DNA of 64,000 bases from Lepturacanthus savala (Eukaryota; Chordata; Actinopteri; Scombriformes; Trichiuridae), in contig CM060470.1 of NCBI GenBank assembly GCA_030544235.1, positions 11,309,356 to 11,373,355 on the forward strand. The letters run 5' to 3'. This document shows positions 1 through 11,652 of the stretch, one piece after another. Position 1 is the stretch's first letter. The number at the start of each line of letters is the position of its first letter. A model generated the notes under the pieces. It was not told the DNA's origin, did not search any database, and worked only from the letters and a program-made list of their open reading frames with translations. Made by a program: the position numbers and the translations under genes.

Positions 1-2916
1 GTTGTAAAATGACTAGAACATTTTATTACATTAGCCTTCTGATGCAATGAGCAAACCAGTTGTACCATTAGAACACTGGAGTGATAGTTGCTAGAAATGG
101 GCCTCTATACACCTTTGTAGATATTGCACCAAAGACCAGACACTGCAGCTAGAATAGTCATTTACCACATTAGAAATGTTTAGAGTATATTTCTGATTAG
201 TTTAAAGTTATCTTCATTGAAAAAAGCAATGTTTTAATATAAGAAAATTGCTAAGTGATCCCAAACTTTTAATTGGTAGTGTTTAAATTATACCAAATAA
301 CATGAACTATTGGGGAAAAATACCACATAAAGACACTTACAAACACACACATGCATAACAAAATCCATGTGAATGTATTTCTCAAAATGGCATTGCATAT
401 GTTTATTAACATGATCGTTATTGAGCCAGAAAACCCTTAAGCTATCCTAGCCTCACCCTTGGAATTGTTTCATTTTTAATTATGAAATGTTATGCCTTTA
501 GCAGACAGAGAACGAGCCAATTGTAAGCAGCTTCTGAATAGGACAGCTGCTGATCGTGAGCAGAATAGGAGGGCCAAGTCATTTTGAATGTCAGCCATAT
601 TGGCTTTCCTTGATAACTCCACACAGCATGTTTGTTTATGGAGGCAATGCAAGTTTAACCAACCGTGGAATACACCAGGGGAGAAGTGTGGCTGCATGGC
701 CAGTGGATTGTGATGATTTTACATCTAGCGGTGTGTTTTATCATAATTTTGTAAGCAAGTATAAAGGATATACTAGTGTAAAATCAGCCTAAGAATACTA
801 ATCAACAACCTGAAGTGAACAATATTGTGATATATGAAGGCAGCAGGTGAGAGGTCTGCAGGATCTAACAGCTGCCAAAACTGTTTTGAGTTGCTCTTTC
901 TGGCATAACAGCGGAAAGTGATGTATAGTTTAAAATGAATACCTAATATATAGTGGGCACAGATATCATAGAATACATTTAAAGTCATGTTTATTGTTCC
1001 TATTTTATATTTGGGCAGAACTCCAATACAAGCCAGGAATCATCCATGTTATGATATATTATGGCTTTTTTAAAACAGTTTTTCTCCACTGCTTTGGAAA
1101 ATGAAAAAAGTACTTAGGATGGCGTTAGACTGTTAGTTTTTTGAAGCCAACTGATTTCAATTGGGTATCAAAGTGACCATTCAGCACCCGGCGACCACCC
1201 TCTGCCATTGCAAGCCTTGTCGTTGATTACATGGGGCACATCTGTGTCTTTGCACTCTTGTGTCTCTTCCTCCATTCTACTGTCTTCCCCTTGCTACACA
1301 CCACCACGCTTCCTTTTTCCTCTTCCTCCGCCCGCTTCCGCAGGCAGACTGTTCCATTATCCGAGCAGGCTCCTCCATGTTCGCAAATTGTAGTAACTCT
1401 GTTGCCGTCAAGCTCTATAAATGTGTTTTACAATACCCATAATCATGATTTACACCTGTAATCTAGCTGGACAGCAGGCGCCATTGGTTGATTTAAGATG
1501 TGGAAAACCCTCCATTCGTAAGTGACGTTCGAGTTTCACCTAACAAGTAATTGATCAATTTAGCAGACTTTACGACCACTCTATATCAGTGCAATTTATG
1601 AAACATGGGCTCAGCAGATTTTGACAAAGACATGGACAGTTCTGCATGTGATGGCTTATCCAATGTGCTAGAAAAATAGTGTTCAATTACACACTAACAA
1701 CATATACGTCCAAAATTCACTTTACCTTTTGCTCTATTTTGGTTTCTATCAAATCCTGAGAGAAATTCCTGGCTGTATAAATCTCTTACTGTACTGTGAA
1801 TTGAACATTGTTTCTTTTTCTGAAAACGACTAGAAACAGGGTTGGTGAGAGTGGTCAGACTGAACCACCCCTCAGAAATAAACCACAGCAGTGAGCTGAA
1901 AGATGCTAACATGAAAAGCTGAGACAAACTACAGATCCAATAATAATTCTTGGTGGTTTCATCACCACGAGTGACCCCTTTCACATTACACAGTCATTTG
2001 ATCCATTGCACATTCAAGAATATTGATTAGTGCAGCTTTAAGTTGGACACCAGCCAGCCATCAGCAGTGGAGTGAGGTGGTGAAAAACAGCCACCAGTCT
2101 TTGTTTACTCAGCTGAAAACTCAATTTGGCATATTGCTCAGCTCCCATCCTCAGCTTTCAATATTTTTCTATTATTTTGAAAGAAGGCTGCACTTTGCTA
2201 TCTTCAGGTAAAAAATAATCTTTTCATCCCCAGGAATTTCAAAATTTTAACACGATTTTTTAGATTCCTGTTAAGTTAACTGATAGATCCTTGCTCCTTC
2301 CTGGTCACTTGCATGAACTGAACTGACAAGTGACAAAAGATGAAAACAGACCCTTTAAAAGAATCATCTATACCTGCTTATTCCTCACTATGGCCACAGG
2401 GGTCTGCTGGAGCCAATCCCAGCTCACTGCAGACGATAGGCAGGGATACACCCCAGACAGGCCTATCACACACACCATTCATTCACTTAGTTTCAATATA
2501 GAGTCTCCAATTAACCTCAGCATATTTGAGCCTAAATGGGTCATGTATATCCCGGTTTAAAGTGGACAAGGAGTGAAAACAGGAGGTCAAGAGGTCAATA
2601 ATGCACAAAGGGGCCAAATAGAAGATTCTTCAAATATGTTTGTATAAGACTTTCTCTTTAGCCAACCCTTTATTTTATACTATTGATGAATGTCCCGATG
2701 TCATGAAAAGTTTGTTTCATATGCTATCATATAGTACATTCAGTAGTTCTTGTTGCTGTGTGGTAGACAGTTTGGGAACAGCGTCTTGGATGTGCAGACA
2801 GGTACTAAAAACAGCCACAGGCACTTGTCAACACAGATGTAAGAACAGAAATTCCTGAACTAAGGTAAACGAAGGACCTCTAAAACAGGAAAGCACAGTC
2901 ACAGCCGGGTTGTTAC
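1..2916 (-). other. dpp10: 5' part of dpp10 intron 2 (non-coding)
   Basis: This stretch follows the exon 2 donor on the minus strand, so it is the beginning of the next intron. It is AT-rich with no convincing exon. I looked for the next dpp10 exon, which would continue the extracellular stalk in phase 1, and did not see it. A fragment of a dispersed fish repeat lies at 2362-2541. The region 1200-1400 is C/T-rich but shows no gene structure. Confidence 0.7.
2362..2541 (+). repeat. Dispersed teleost repeat, fragment (copy A)
   Basis: The block contains 'CTGCTTATTCCTCACTA', 'GTCTGCTGGAGCCAATCCCA' and 'GAGTCTCCAATTAACCTCAG' in that order. The same blocks occur in the same order at 58296-58621, and part of them in the opposite orientation at 51093-51261. 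I recognise this as a very common interspersed repeat of fish genomes, but I do not assign it to a named family. This copy is shortened: it lacks the end with the GTTGC/CTGTGAGGCAACAG block. Confidence 0.8.
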
Positions 2917-3031
2917 CTGGTGTGAGGAGGATTACTGACATGGTGATGAGGGAGCAGACCACCAGGATGACCAGCAGAGCAATGGCAATCCCCTTCCAGT
3001 TCCTCTGAGGAGGACTCCCACCACCAAGGTC
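2917..3031 (-). CDS. dpp10: dpp10 exon 2: juxtamembrane box and transmembrane helix
   Basis: DPP10 is a catalytically inactive type II membrane member of the dipeptidyl-peptidase IV family. It assembles with Kv4 channels in neurons and speeds their gating. This 115-nt exon encodes 38 residues plus one base. It starts with Asp-Leu and a Gly-Gly-Gly-Ser linker, then PPQRNWKG, then a single hydrophobic helix with the core IALLVILVVCSLITMSV, and ends in LLTP. The helix reads VVCSLITMS, as in DPP10, rather than VICSLIVTS as in DPP6. The minus-strand flanks are an acceptor 'CGTACAG|GAC' and a donor 'CCAG|GTAACA'. The entry phase is 0 and the exit phase is 1, matching the family, in which the next exon begins by completing an Asp or similar codon. 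The small Gly-rich change just before PPQRNW differs from the mammalian GSNS. The helix forms the membrane anchor and the Kv4 contact surface. Confidence 0.95.
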
Positions 3032-3095
3032 CTGTACGGATGAAGAAACATTGTGGTTAGAGAGGAGCAGAGACATAGAAAAAGAAAAAAAAAAC
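3032..3095 (-). promoter_or_regulatory. dpp10: Splice acceptor, branch point and polypyrimidine tract of dpp10 exon 2
   Basis: On the minus strand the AG is at 3033-3032. A near-ideal branch sequence TCTAAC lies at 3061-3056, with the likely branch A at 3057, about 25 nt upstream of the exon. Further upstream is a long T/C tract, including ten T in a row. All three signals are where a constitutive vertebrate 3' splice site needs them, which supports exon 2 being real and used. Confidence 0.85.
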
Positions 3096-4600
3096 AATAT
3101 TTAAGAGGCTGGTATATTTTTTATGAGGAACAAAAAGACACAAAGAGCCTGTCTGGGCTCTAAGTACACAATATTCTTAGTAGTTGTTTGAATGACATCT
3201 TTTTACATTTGAATGTGGTAAAAACAACTTCAACTAAAGATTTTATGACTTCTCCTAAAGTGACCAAGAATATACAAAAATAGAGAAACCCACCCAAAAA
3301 AAAATATTGTTCTGTAGCTGGTAAGAATTTGTATACATAGAGATCATGAACAGAGAGGATGGAGTTATCTGATGGAATACGGTATTAGGAGTAATTTGGG
3401 TATATCCTTTGCATGCAAATTTGCTTCGCTTTGCAATTCGGTCTGGACAACAAGGACCCGGGTTTCCTCTCAGCGAGGGAGCCAATCACAGAACGGAGGA
3501 AGGTTCAGCAAGACGATGACGAGACACAGAAGACTTTGTTGATAACTGTGGATCAATATGTACAGACAGTAATTTACCTTTCGCCACAGCCTTAGAAAGT
3601 GTTCTAAGTAATTTAGACCGCAAGTTTATTTTGAAAATTAGCAACTTTTAGCACTAACTATACACTCTACATGCAGCTACATACATCATCAGGTATGTTT
3701 TAAATGATTGGCTATAAACTACATACAGACACATTTGATAGACATTTGTAGCACCCAGTAAATAGCTCTAGGCTTTCATAAACCACACCTCCAATACGAA
3801 TAAATACACGGTTGGTTCCCAGACCACATCTCGGTCTACATTGAGATGAGGTCTGGTGTTAGCCACGCTATGTAAGAAGTATGATTAGTAGGAAGAGGAA
3901 GCATGATGGAAGGATGCCAACACAATCTGCAGAGCTTCAGTAGCAAGTCAGGATACAGAGAAATATGCTATGCTGACAGGAGCTACAAGACTATTATGTG
4001 CATTTTGATAGAAAATAGCAATGCAGGCAGAGTTGATTGATGGTTTTCATGGTTATAATGAGACCCACCATTCAAAAATGTGGTTCCATAACTCACAATC
4101 AATACAATTCATTGAAATTATTATGGCTGTTAAGTCCACAATATAGTTTGATATTGTGTTTTTTGCCCTATAAACAAACTTCAAGAAAACCTCTCCCTGC
4201 TCTCTGAAATATGCAGGATTAATCACCTATTGACGAATGGCTGAAACAGTATTTATTAAAGCCAAATATGTGTGGTTCTAAATTTGCTGTAAACTAATTA
4301 TGAAAGGATATGCTAGGCCAGGGCCAGAAGAACCCAGCGCATACTTTGAAGGGTACTATGCAATAATGCTGAAGAACTCAATTATTGGTACTTTGTATGT
4401 TTGTTTATTTGGGTCTGTTTAGGCATTTTTGGGGGTAATGCAGATAATAGAATTATAATACAGTATGAAAATGCATTCAGCACTTTCACACACTTTTAGA
4501 GGCATGATACACACAACACAACTTATATCAATAAGCACCCATTCAGTCTTACAGTAACAATGCATCCACAGTAATATATCATACATATATTTTAGAGTAC
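3096..4600 (-). other. dpp10: dpp10 intron 1, 3' portion (non-coding)
   Basis: The stretch is AT-rich. No exon, RNA gene or ATG-started open frame of note was seen. It contains an imperfect hairpin at 3819-3856, listed separately. Confidence 0.6.
3800..3875. repeat. Hairpin-forming repeat, probable MITE remnant
   Basis: CCAGACCACATCTC (3819-3832) pairs with GAGATGAGGTCTGG (3843-3856) with one mismatch across a 10-nt loop. It is flanked by 'GGTTGGTTC' and 'GTGTTAGCCACGCTA'. The palindrome and its flanks look like a short non-autonomous DNA transposon relic. The family is not assigned. Confidence 0.5.
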
Positions 4601-5050
4601 TAACATGGGTCACAGAGGCTCCGAATCCAATCCCCCACAACAGAAAGGAATGAAGGGCATGACATGAGCCACACTAAGCCCCAAAAAAGATCGAAAATGT
4701 ATTTGCTCTGTTCAATCATAGCTTGACCAACCTTTTCTTCAAAATACACCCTCACATCTGTGGAAAACACATACGGGAGGCAGAAGTCACACTTTCTGCA
4801 GCTGAGTTGGGTGCTGTGTGTTATGACCCTCAAACTGAGATGGTGCTCTACCTTCGGCAGATAAGGAATACAGCAGGCATTTGCATTCAAGGGCTCCATT
4901 GGTCAAAACTGGCTGCAGGTAAGCAAGGTTTGATCTATCTGAGTATACTGTGTGTGATGTTATCAGCAGTGAAATAGCCATAGAGCAGTTTGTGAAGCCT
5001 TTGGCTACAATGCCATCTCTGAGTCCTGATATTAGATAGTCTTAGACTGG
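4601..5050 (+). repeat. Local duplication, copy 1
   Basis: From 'TAACATGGGTCACAGAGGCT' to 'AGTCTTAGACTGG' this segment aligns end to end with 6259-6692. They share CCAATCCCCCACAACA, GAGCCACACTAAGCCCC, GCATTTGCATT and TTTGTGAAGC. The copies differ by many substitutions and small indels. No terminal inverted repeats or obvious coding capacity were seen. It is either a small dispersed repeat present twice or a local segmental duplication. Confidence 0.85.
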
Positions 5051-6258
5051 CCCACTCGTTCAATCTTTGAGTTAAAATACACTGTCAATTCAAATATTAC
5101 AAATATGCAACTATTAGAACATTCTTTACAATGACTAACATGAAATAACAAGTACAGAAAGCTCATAGAAAAACCTACACTTACACATAAATATCGGTCC
5201 TTACATGATCCTGATTGTAATGATGGTTTACTTCCAGCGCTCTTTACAAATGCCTTTTACATTTTGTTTGAACTGTTTTGTGTAGGCTCCTAATCATTCC
5301 ACAGCTTGACGGCATGACTGTAATGGGGTCATATGTACAATAACCACTTGTTTATATAATGACATAAAATCAATCGGATTATAGTTAACATCTGACTCAG
5401 AAGGCCTCCAAATTCCCTTGTGGGAGAGGCAGGTTTCAATTCTTTTGCTCATTCATAATCTTAATCCACCCTATTATTTCTCATAGCTGTGTATACTGTA
5501 ACTCTATATCATTTCCGACAATTATATGGTGTCCATCTTCACATGTCAATATCTAGATCTAACGTACTTGAATGTAACAGTTGGGTGCTGCTAGCTTATT
5601 GTTGGTGTTAAATTTCACTGTTTGTTACCATCAGGCAGGGCTGGCACTATCTACATGCACTTCACACACTGTGTATAGGGTACCAAGTGCCGAGGGGGGC
5701 ACCAAGTTTGATTTAATATTAAATGACCCAAACAAAAAAACGTATTAGGATACTTGACAATCTAAAACATTATGAAATGCTTTATAGTGAGTTATGTTCA
5801 TTTTTATGAAGCATTATTAATATTTATGTGTATATAACCATAGTTATGTTATAAGGTCGTCATAAGGCATTATAAGTATGTATAATACACGATTGACATG
5901 GGCTTCATAGAAAGTGTTACCTAGTATTTCTTTCTTTCTTTCGTTCACCACAACATTATGCTCAAGGCACCAAATGGCCAGCAGCATCCCTGATTTCATG
6001 TTGATCATTTTGCCACAATCAACCCTTTTGTACAATCGTCCTGTGGGAGAGGCGCTTGAGCCAGTGGTATAATTTACGTGGAGGCTCTGCTTTACTATTT
6101 GTCACTGTCAAAATAAACTGAGATCAACCACAACGATATTCCGTTGTTATGCCATTTTATATGAGGGCTGAATCCTTTACCGGCGCAGCAATGCAGCTCC
6201 CTCCTGATGATCACATACTGTACACAGCTCATACAGCGGTGCTGCTTACAGTGCGTAT
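5051..6258 (-). other. dpp10: dpp10 intron 1 between the two local copies
   Basis: AT-rich unique-looking sequence. No gene or recognised element was seen. Confidence 0.5.
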
Positions 6259-6692
6259 TAACATGGGTCACAGAGGCTTTGAAGCCAATCCCCCACAACA
6301 AAAAGGAATAAAGGGCTTTGCATGAGCCACACTAAGCCCCCCAAAAAAGATTGAAAGCTGTATTTGCTCGGTCCGCTTGAGCAATCTTTTTATTTTAAAA
6401 CACACCTTCACACCTGTGGAAAAAGCATACCAGAGTTGGGTATTGCAAGTTATGACCCTCAAACTGAGATGCTGCTCCATCGTTGGCAGATAAGGAATAC
6501 AGCAGGCATTTGCATTTAAGGGCTCGATTGGTCAAACTGGCTGCAGGAAGGCACGGTTTGAGCTATCTGAGTGACCACAGAGTATATTGTGTGTGATATT
6601 ATCAACAGTGAAATAGCTATCCAAAGAGAGTTTGTGAAGCTTTTGGCTACAACTCCATCTCTCAGTCCTGGTATTAGAGGGTCTTAAACTGG
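6259..6692 (+). repeat. Local duplication, copy 2
   Basis: This is the partner of 4601-5050, in the same orientation about 1.66 kb away. It has a short insertion ('GACCACAGA' near 6583) and a deletion near 6435 relative to copy 1. Confidence 0.85.
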
Positions 6693-9600
6693 GTCTTCCA
6701 CAACATCTGCTTGTACTGATAAGGTGAATTAAGCCACCCGCCTATAAATTTCTTCTTTCTGCAGCTCATCCTGGCCTCAATTACCCACAAAACCCTGCAG
6801 GTGAAATGTAGAGATTACCGGCCACTACTATACCTTGATTGGCTGGAGGGTAGGGGAGACTAAATGAGCTGATTAGAAATAGGTTAGACATTTAAGAAGC
6901 AGCTTTCTTCACTTCTCACCCAGTTACTTCTTTTTTAGGAAGCCATTTGCTGAGCACTTGTCATGACAGTTTAGCTGACTTTCATTCCACAGTCATGACT
7001 AGAAATGTCACATCTACTGACTGATGAGCCAATTATGACTGAAGTACCTCCAGTAATTACTTGTGTCCATGAAGCAGCAAAAAGAGTCAACAACAGAACC
7101 AGCCACAACTCGGATGTGTGCATATAGCGGCTCAAGTGGCTCAAGACACTACGGCTTTCCCCTTTTTGGCCGAAGTGCTCCTCTGGAAACATCTGATTAA
7201 TTATCAGATTACTGTTTTGGGCACCTCAACTGTTACACATTGCTGTTGTGATCCTGCTTACCTATTGATCAATGTTTACTCAATTTCTACTGCAGTTCAT
7301 CTATCATGCTTCAGATGTTCCATTTTTGGAATTTCTGCCTGAAGCCAAGAGCAACTTCAAAAATTAAACAGAGCAGTCAGTCTGCTTCTGTGTTTGAGAG
7401 ACCAAAGTATGTATGAGCAGACCGTTCTCATTCCCACAGCACCAAATGATGCCCTTTTGTCAGGCCCATTGGCGTCACTGTTCAACGCACTAGGTACTCT
7501 GCATGAGAGCCCCTTAGGCTTTAACAGAAAGCCCAAAGTGCCTGAAAAAGAAGCAATGATGTCTGTACTGTATAAGGTGGTATAAGGTGGCAAATGTCTA
7601 CATTTGGAAATGGAGGGTTGGGTGGATGCTGTGCTGTGAAACAAAAATTTAAAGGAGATCATTATCCAGCCATTTTTGCCATAGCATGAAGACATTGTAC
7701 CAGGCATATTACTGATCACTTTAACTCAAACCATGATCTTAACCCTAACTGGTAGAAAATGTGTGTAATGATGAGGAGGAAGTTGCCATCTGGTGCGACT
7801 GCATGAGACGCACCTGGTGCGTTAGTATCAGACGCTGAGGGGCGTGACAAAAAGGGAACATCTGACGCTCTGGGATAAGAACGCATTGGTGTGACACACC
7901 AGGCTTTCATCAGAGGGATGTAACAAAACACAACTTGATGCCCTGGGAGTGAAAATGGACTGACAGTAGACCTTGAAGGAAATCATAAAACACACATACA
8001 TCTTTTAGAAAGTCTTTTCTTCTTTATTGGTCTAATTTGTGGCTCTTGCAGCATCAGTAGAAATTACAATGTAATATCAATAACGAAGACAAGTATAGGA
8101 ATAAATGGCATTGTGTTAGCTTTAAGAGTAATAAACCCAATTCAGTCATTATCTACTGTGTTCCTTCTCTAAAACAATGTGGCAACCTTCCCCGTGTTGG
8201 TTAGCTACAGTAGGTTATTTGATCTCCCTAGAAGCAAGTTGGCAAGGATATATTGTTCCTAGTGAGCGCTGCTGGTTACAGTGACAATGATGAAAGAGGG
8301 TGAAACAGGAAGGACAGTTCTTAGAAATCTGTGTTCAAAGAAGCACCCAGTAAACAGGCGATATCATTACTGAAAACACTCAACATCCAGTTCTTAGACC
8401 GCTGTTAGTTTGTCTCCGTATCTTTTTTTTAAAGTTGGAGATAGTTGTGAAGTAATGTACATTTTCTTTTCACAACCATGGGCTCACATTTCACAGATGC
8501 CGTGTTAGATCATTTACAGCCCTCGCCGGACTCATAAGACTGATCTGTTATCAGGATTTGGACCGCTGCTCGTTTCATTAATATAATACCACAAAAGGCT
8601 AGAATGTCCTTGAAGACTGACGGCTACTCTAAATTGTCCTTGCGCCTCCATGCATGACTTTCGTTCTACCCTGTTCTGCACTTTCTCTCAATCTAATTTT
8701 GTCCGCCAATTTCCTATTCAGCCACTTTTGAACGATGATCCTCAAATCTATTAACTCAATTATCCACAATGAGGAAACCAATAAGAGAATTTTGACACAC
8801 TGAGTCTCTATTGCCAGCATTAGCATTGTCAAATTATACAAAGGGCCCTGATAAATGGTTAGCCTACCAGAAGGATTGAGACAGCACGTCATAATCATTA
8901 AACCCTCATCAAAGGAAAAATATTTTAGCAGTATCTCACTCGAAGGGGGTTGTCAGAACAAAACCACTTGGCTCTGATATAATCATAATATACCACCGCA
9001 AGGAGTGAAATATTGCTTTTATTAGATACCAAATATTGAAATATATGAATTATAGACACCATCCAATAAGAACTGTTTTATTAAATAACAATTAAATTGG
9101 AAGTTGTTGCTAGCTGCCTGCAGTTGCTAGGCAACATAAATGCTTAAACTAACGTTTATGCTATAGTCAGCAATATAATCAAAGTTTGTTCATCTACATT
9201 CACAATCACTACCCCTTTTATAATTCTCATAAAATCTATTTATATTATATCTATGTCTATAACAGGCTATACAACAGGCTATACATATCCTGAACTCCTT
9301 AACTAGATAGATAATAGATAATAGAACCAATATATGCTGAAGGCATTATTTCATTAAATTTGTTGTTTTTTTTAATCACATTGACAACAAATAGCAAATA
9401 TTACAAGAACCTTTAATGTCTAACAATGAAATGATTTGCCTGGGCACATTTGAATATTTACCTGTCAATAATTTACTGTCAATAATTTAGAAATGTTGCA
9501 AGCCACTGCCAGAATGTTGGAGAAAATACACTGATCTAAAATATTAGGTTTTATGGATTAGTAAACAAAGAACCTATCAACAGAAAGGAGAGTTTCTAGT

Positions 9601-11331
9601 TTGAGATACAACATATGTAGATCATTTTCATCCAAATATTGAGCCTTGTGCCTCTTGATGGCCATTTTTCTGGGTATGGATGGTTCATATTGCCCTCTTG
9701 AGATTATGCTATGGTAGCATGTAGCATTACCCAAGCTAAAAAAATGTTTTATATGCTTCCTGTGCTAACAAATATTGGTCGAATGATCCATCACGGTGTC
9801 CCCTACAGTATCACAGTCTCATCTATGGCAGGGGAGTGTTGTGTCTAAAAAGATAAGATATCAGTTTTGAAAGGAAAAGGATTAAAGAGTCCAAAAGTGA
9901 TAAATATGATGTCATCTCTTCTGGAATTCCACCTCCGACTACAGCCAACACAACACAGCATGCACTGTACCTGTAATCGGTTCTCTCAGAGCATACGTAT
10001 TTTCTCTATGCTGTTGTTTTTGCCTTTGACTGTGTGTCGACATGTCATTCATCCAAAGTGTTAAATTCACTTTATATAAAGGTGCATGACTGTGCTACAA
10101 CAAGACACATACAGTACAAGGGTTATAAATAAACTTCTGACTTTATATGTACCTGAAAGTAAAAGGACAAGGACAAATTCCTAAAGGCAGTGGTAGGCAA
10201 TAGAGGCCTGTGGGAAAATAGATTTGGCCCCTTGAAAAAAAAGCTGTGAAGTTTTGACTTTAATAATTTGCATCAGTAGTTTAACATACTTCTTCACAAA
10301 TCTACTGGTGACAAAACAAACACAAGGCTGGTGTAAATCCCAGCCAATTCACAGGAGGAGAGGCATTAAAATCTTGGTTGATCCATGCTATTTAATTAGT
10401 GCATGGTGCTGTTATTACAATAAGCCTAATAAACCTCCCAAAAGAGTAATTTTAATATGAGAATTCAAATACAGTCACCTCGTGTTGATCACAAAGTATT
10501 AATCTCTATTGTCAAAGTGCCACAGAGCATATACTGTAGTTGTGAGTCATTTTTTTGTGACTTATTAATGGGTAAATTACCTCTGCTTACAGTACTATAA
10601 ATAAACATACAGGCCTGTGTTTCCATTGTGCAGCTTAATGGCCCTCCAATGAAAATTATGACTTATGGCTGAACTTAATCATGCAAGGGAGAATTGTAGA
10701 TGTCTAAGCAGCTATTGTACTGGTTCCATGCTTTGCCATCTATATTGTAGTATCGGTGTTGTGTATTATCATCTGTCAACCACATCACTGTATGTATAAT
10801 GTCTGCTGTAATATGACAAAGAGTCTTTGTTAAGGTGCTTAGGCAACCACAGTGATTGCATAATTGCATTCTTCTAAATGTCAGAGTGAAATGTCAATAT
10901 AACAAAAGTCTGGAAAGCAAAATCAGAAGCTTATAACACAGTACACCCTGCTGGATCAGCCTACTGGCTTCACGCAAGTAACGAATTATAGTTAATCTGA
11001 TACGTTAATTATTAGATTTAGATTAGATTTTGTATTATTTTATTGTTTATTTAACACGGGCTGTGGTGGAATCTATGTTAAGTATGTGATTGTCTTTTAT
11101 TTTGAAATATACACATTTTACAAAGGAAGTGGGCCAGCAGATGTAGGCGGCAGATTGTTGTCTGTGTTGTTGTTTAATTTGACTGCTACACAGTTTGTTC
11201 GCAAATAAAGATGGCATGATATTGTTCTTTACAACTGTCTGCTTGAATCACTATGTGCAACACAACAGTGACAATGTGCAATATATGTATTATATCAGAT
11301 ATAGCCATAGCCATGTGGTGTCGACACTTGG
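6693..11331 (-). other. dpp10: dpp10 intron 1 (non-coding)
   Basis: Mostly AT-rich intronic sequence. 7790-7900 is GC-richer, has several GACGC/GCGTC steps, and contains 'GAGGGGCGTGACAAAA', which recurs near 38946, so it is probably an interspersed repeat. 10189-10250 begins with CAGTGGTAGGCAA and resembles the end of a hAT element, but this is weak. No exon was seen. Confidence 0.5.
7790..7910 (+). repeat. GACGC-rich interspersed repeat fragment
   Basis: It contains CTGAGGGGCGTGACAAAA (about 7836-7853), which is nearly repeated at 38941-38958 as CGAGGGGCGTGACAAAA. Both lie in short CpG-bearing islands unlike their AT-rich surroundings. The family is unknown. Confidence 0.4.
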
Positions 11332-11652
11332 CACTGAAAACATATTTATTCTGAAATATTCTACTTTAATATATGGAAAATAAAAAAAAAAAATAGTTGA
11401 AAAAAAAATGTTCAATTGGTTACACCTAAACAAATTAAGCTCATTGAAATTGTATTCATAAATTGGAATAACTCCAACTTAATAATTTAATTTCAATACC
11501 CTTAAATTGAATAAGTTGGAGTAAGTCAAATTTATTAAATTGATTTCAATGAACTTATTCATTCAGTTGTTACCAATTGAAACAATTTAATTAAGTTGGT
11601 TAACTACTGTCACATTTTATTTAAGTCAGTTCACTATTTTCTTTTTTCAGTG
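11332..11652. mobile_element. Palindromic MITE
   Basis: The inner arms CAATTGGTTACACCTAAACA (from 11413) and their complement ending at 11579 (...GTTGTTACCAATTG) pair over about 40 bp. Further inside, CTCCAACTTA and TAAGTTGGAG also pair. Outermost, CACTGAAAA (11332-11340) faces TTTTCAGTG (11644-11652), giving a possible element of about 320 bp. There is no coding capacity. This is typical of a non-autonomous DNA transposon. The inner palindrome is certain; the outer limits are an inference, and no clear target-site duplication was seen. Confidence 0.7.
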
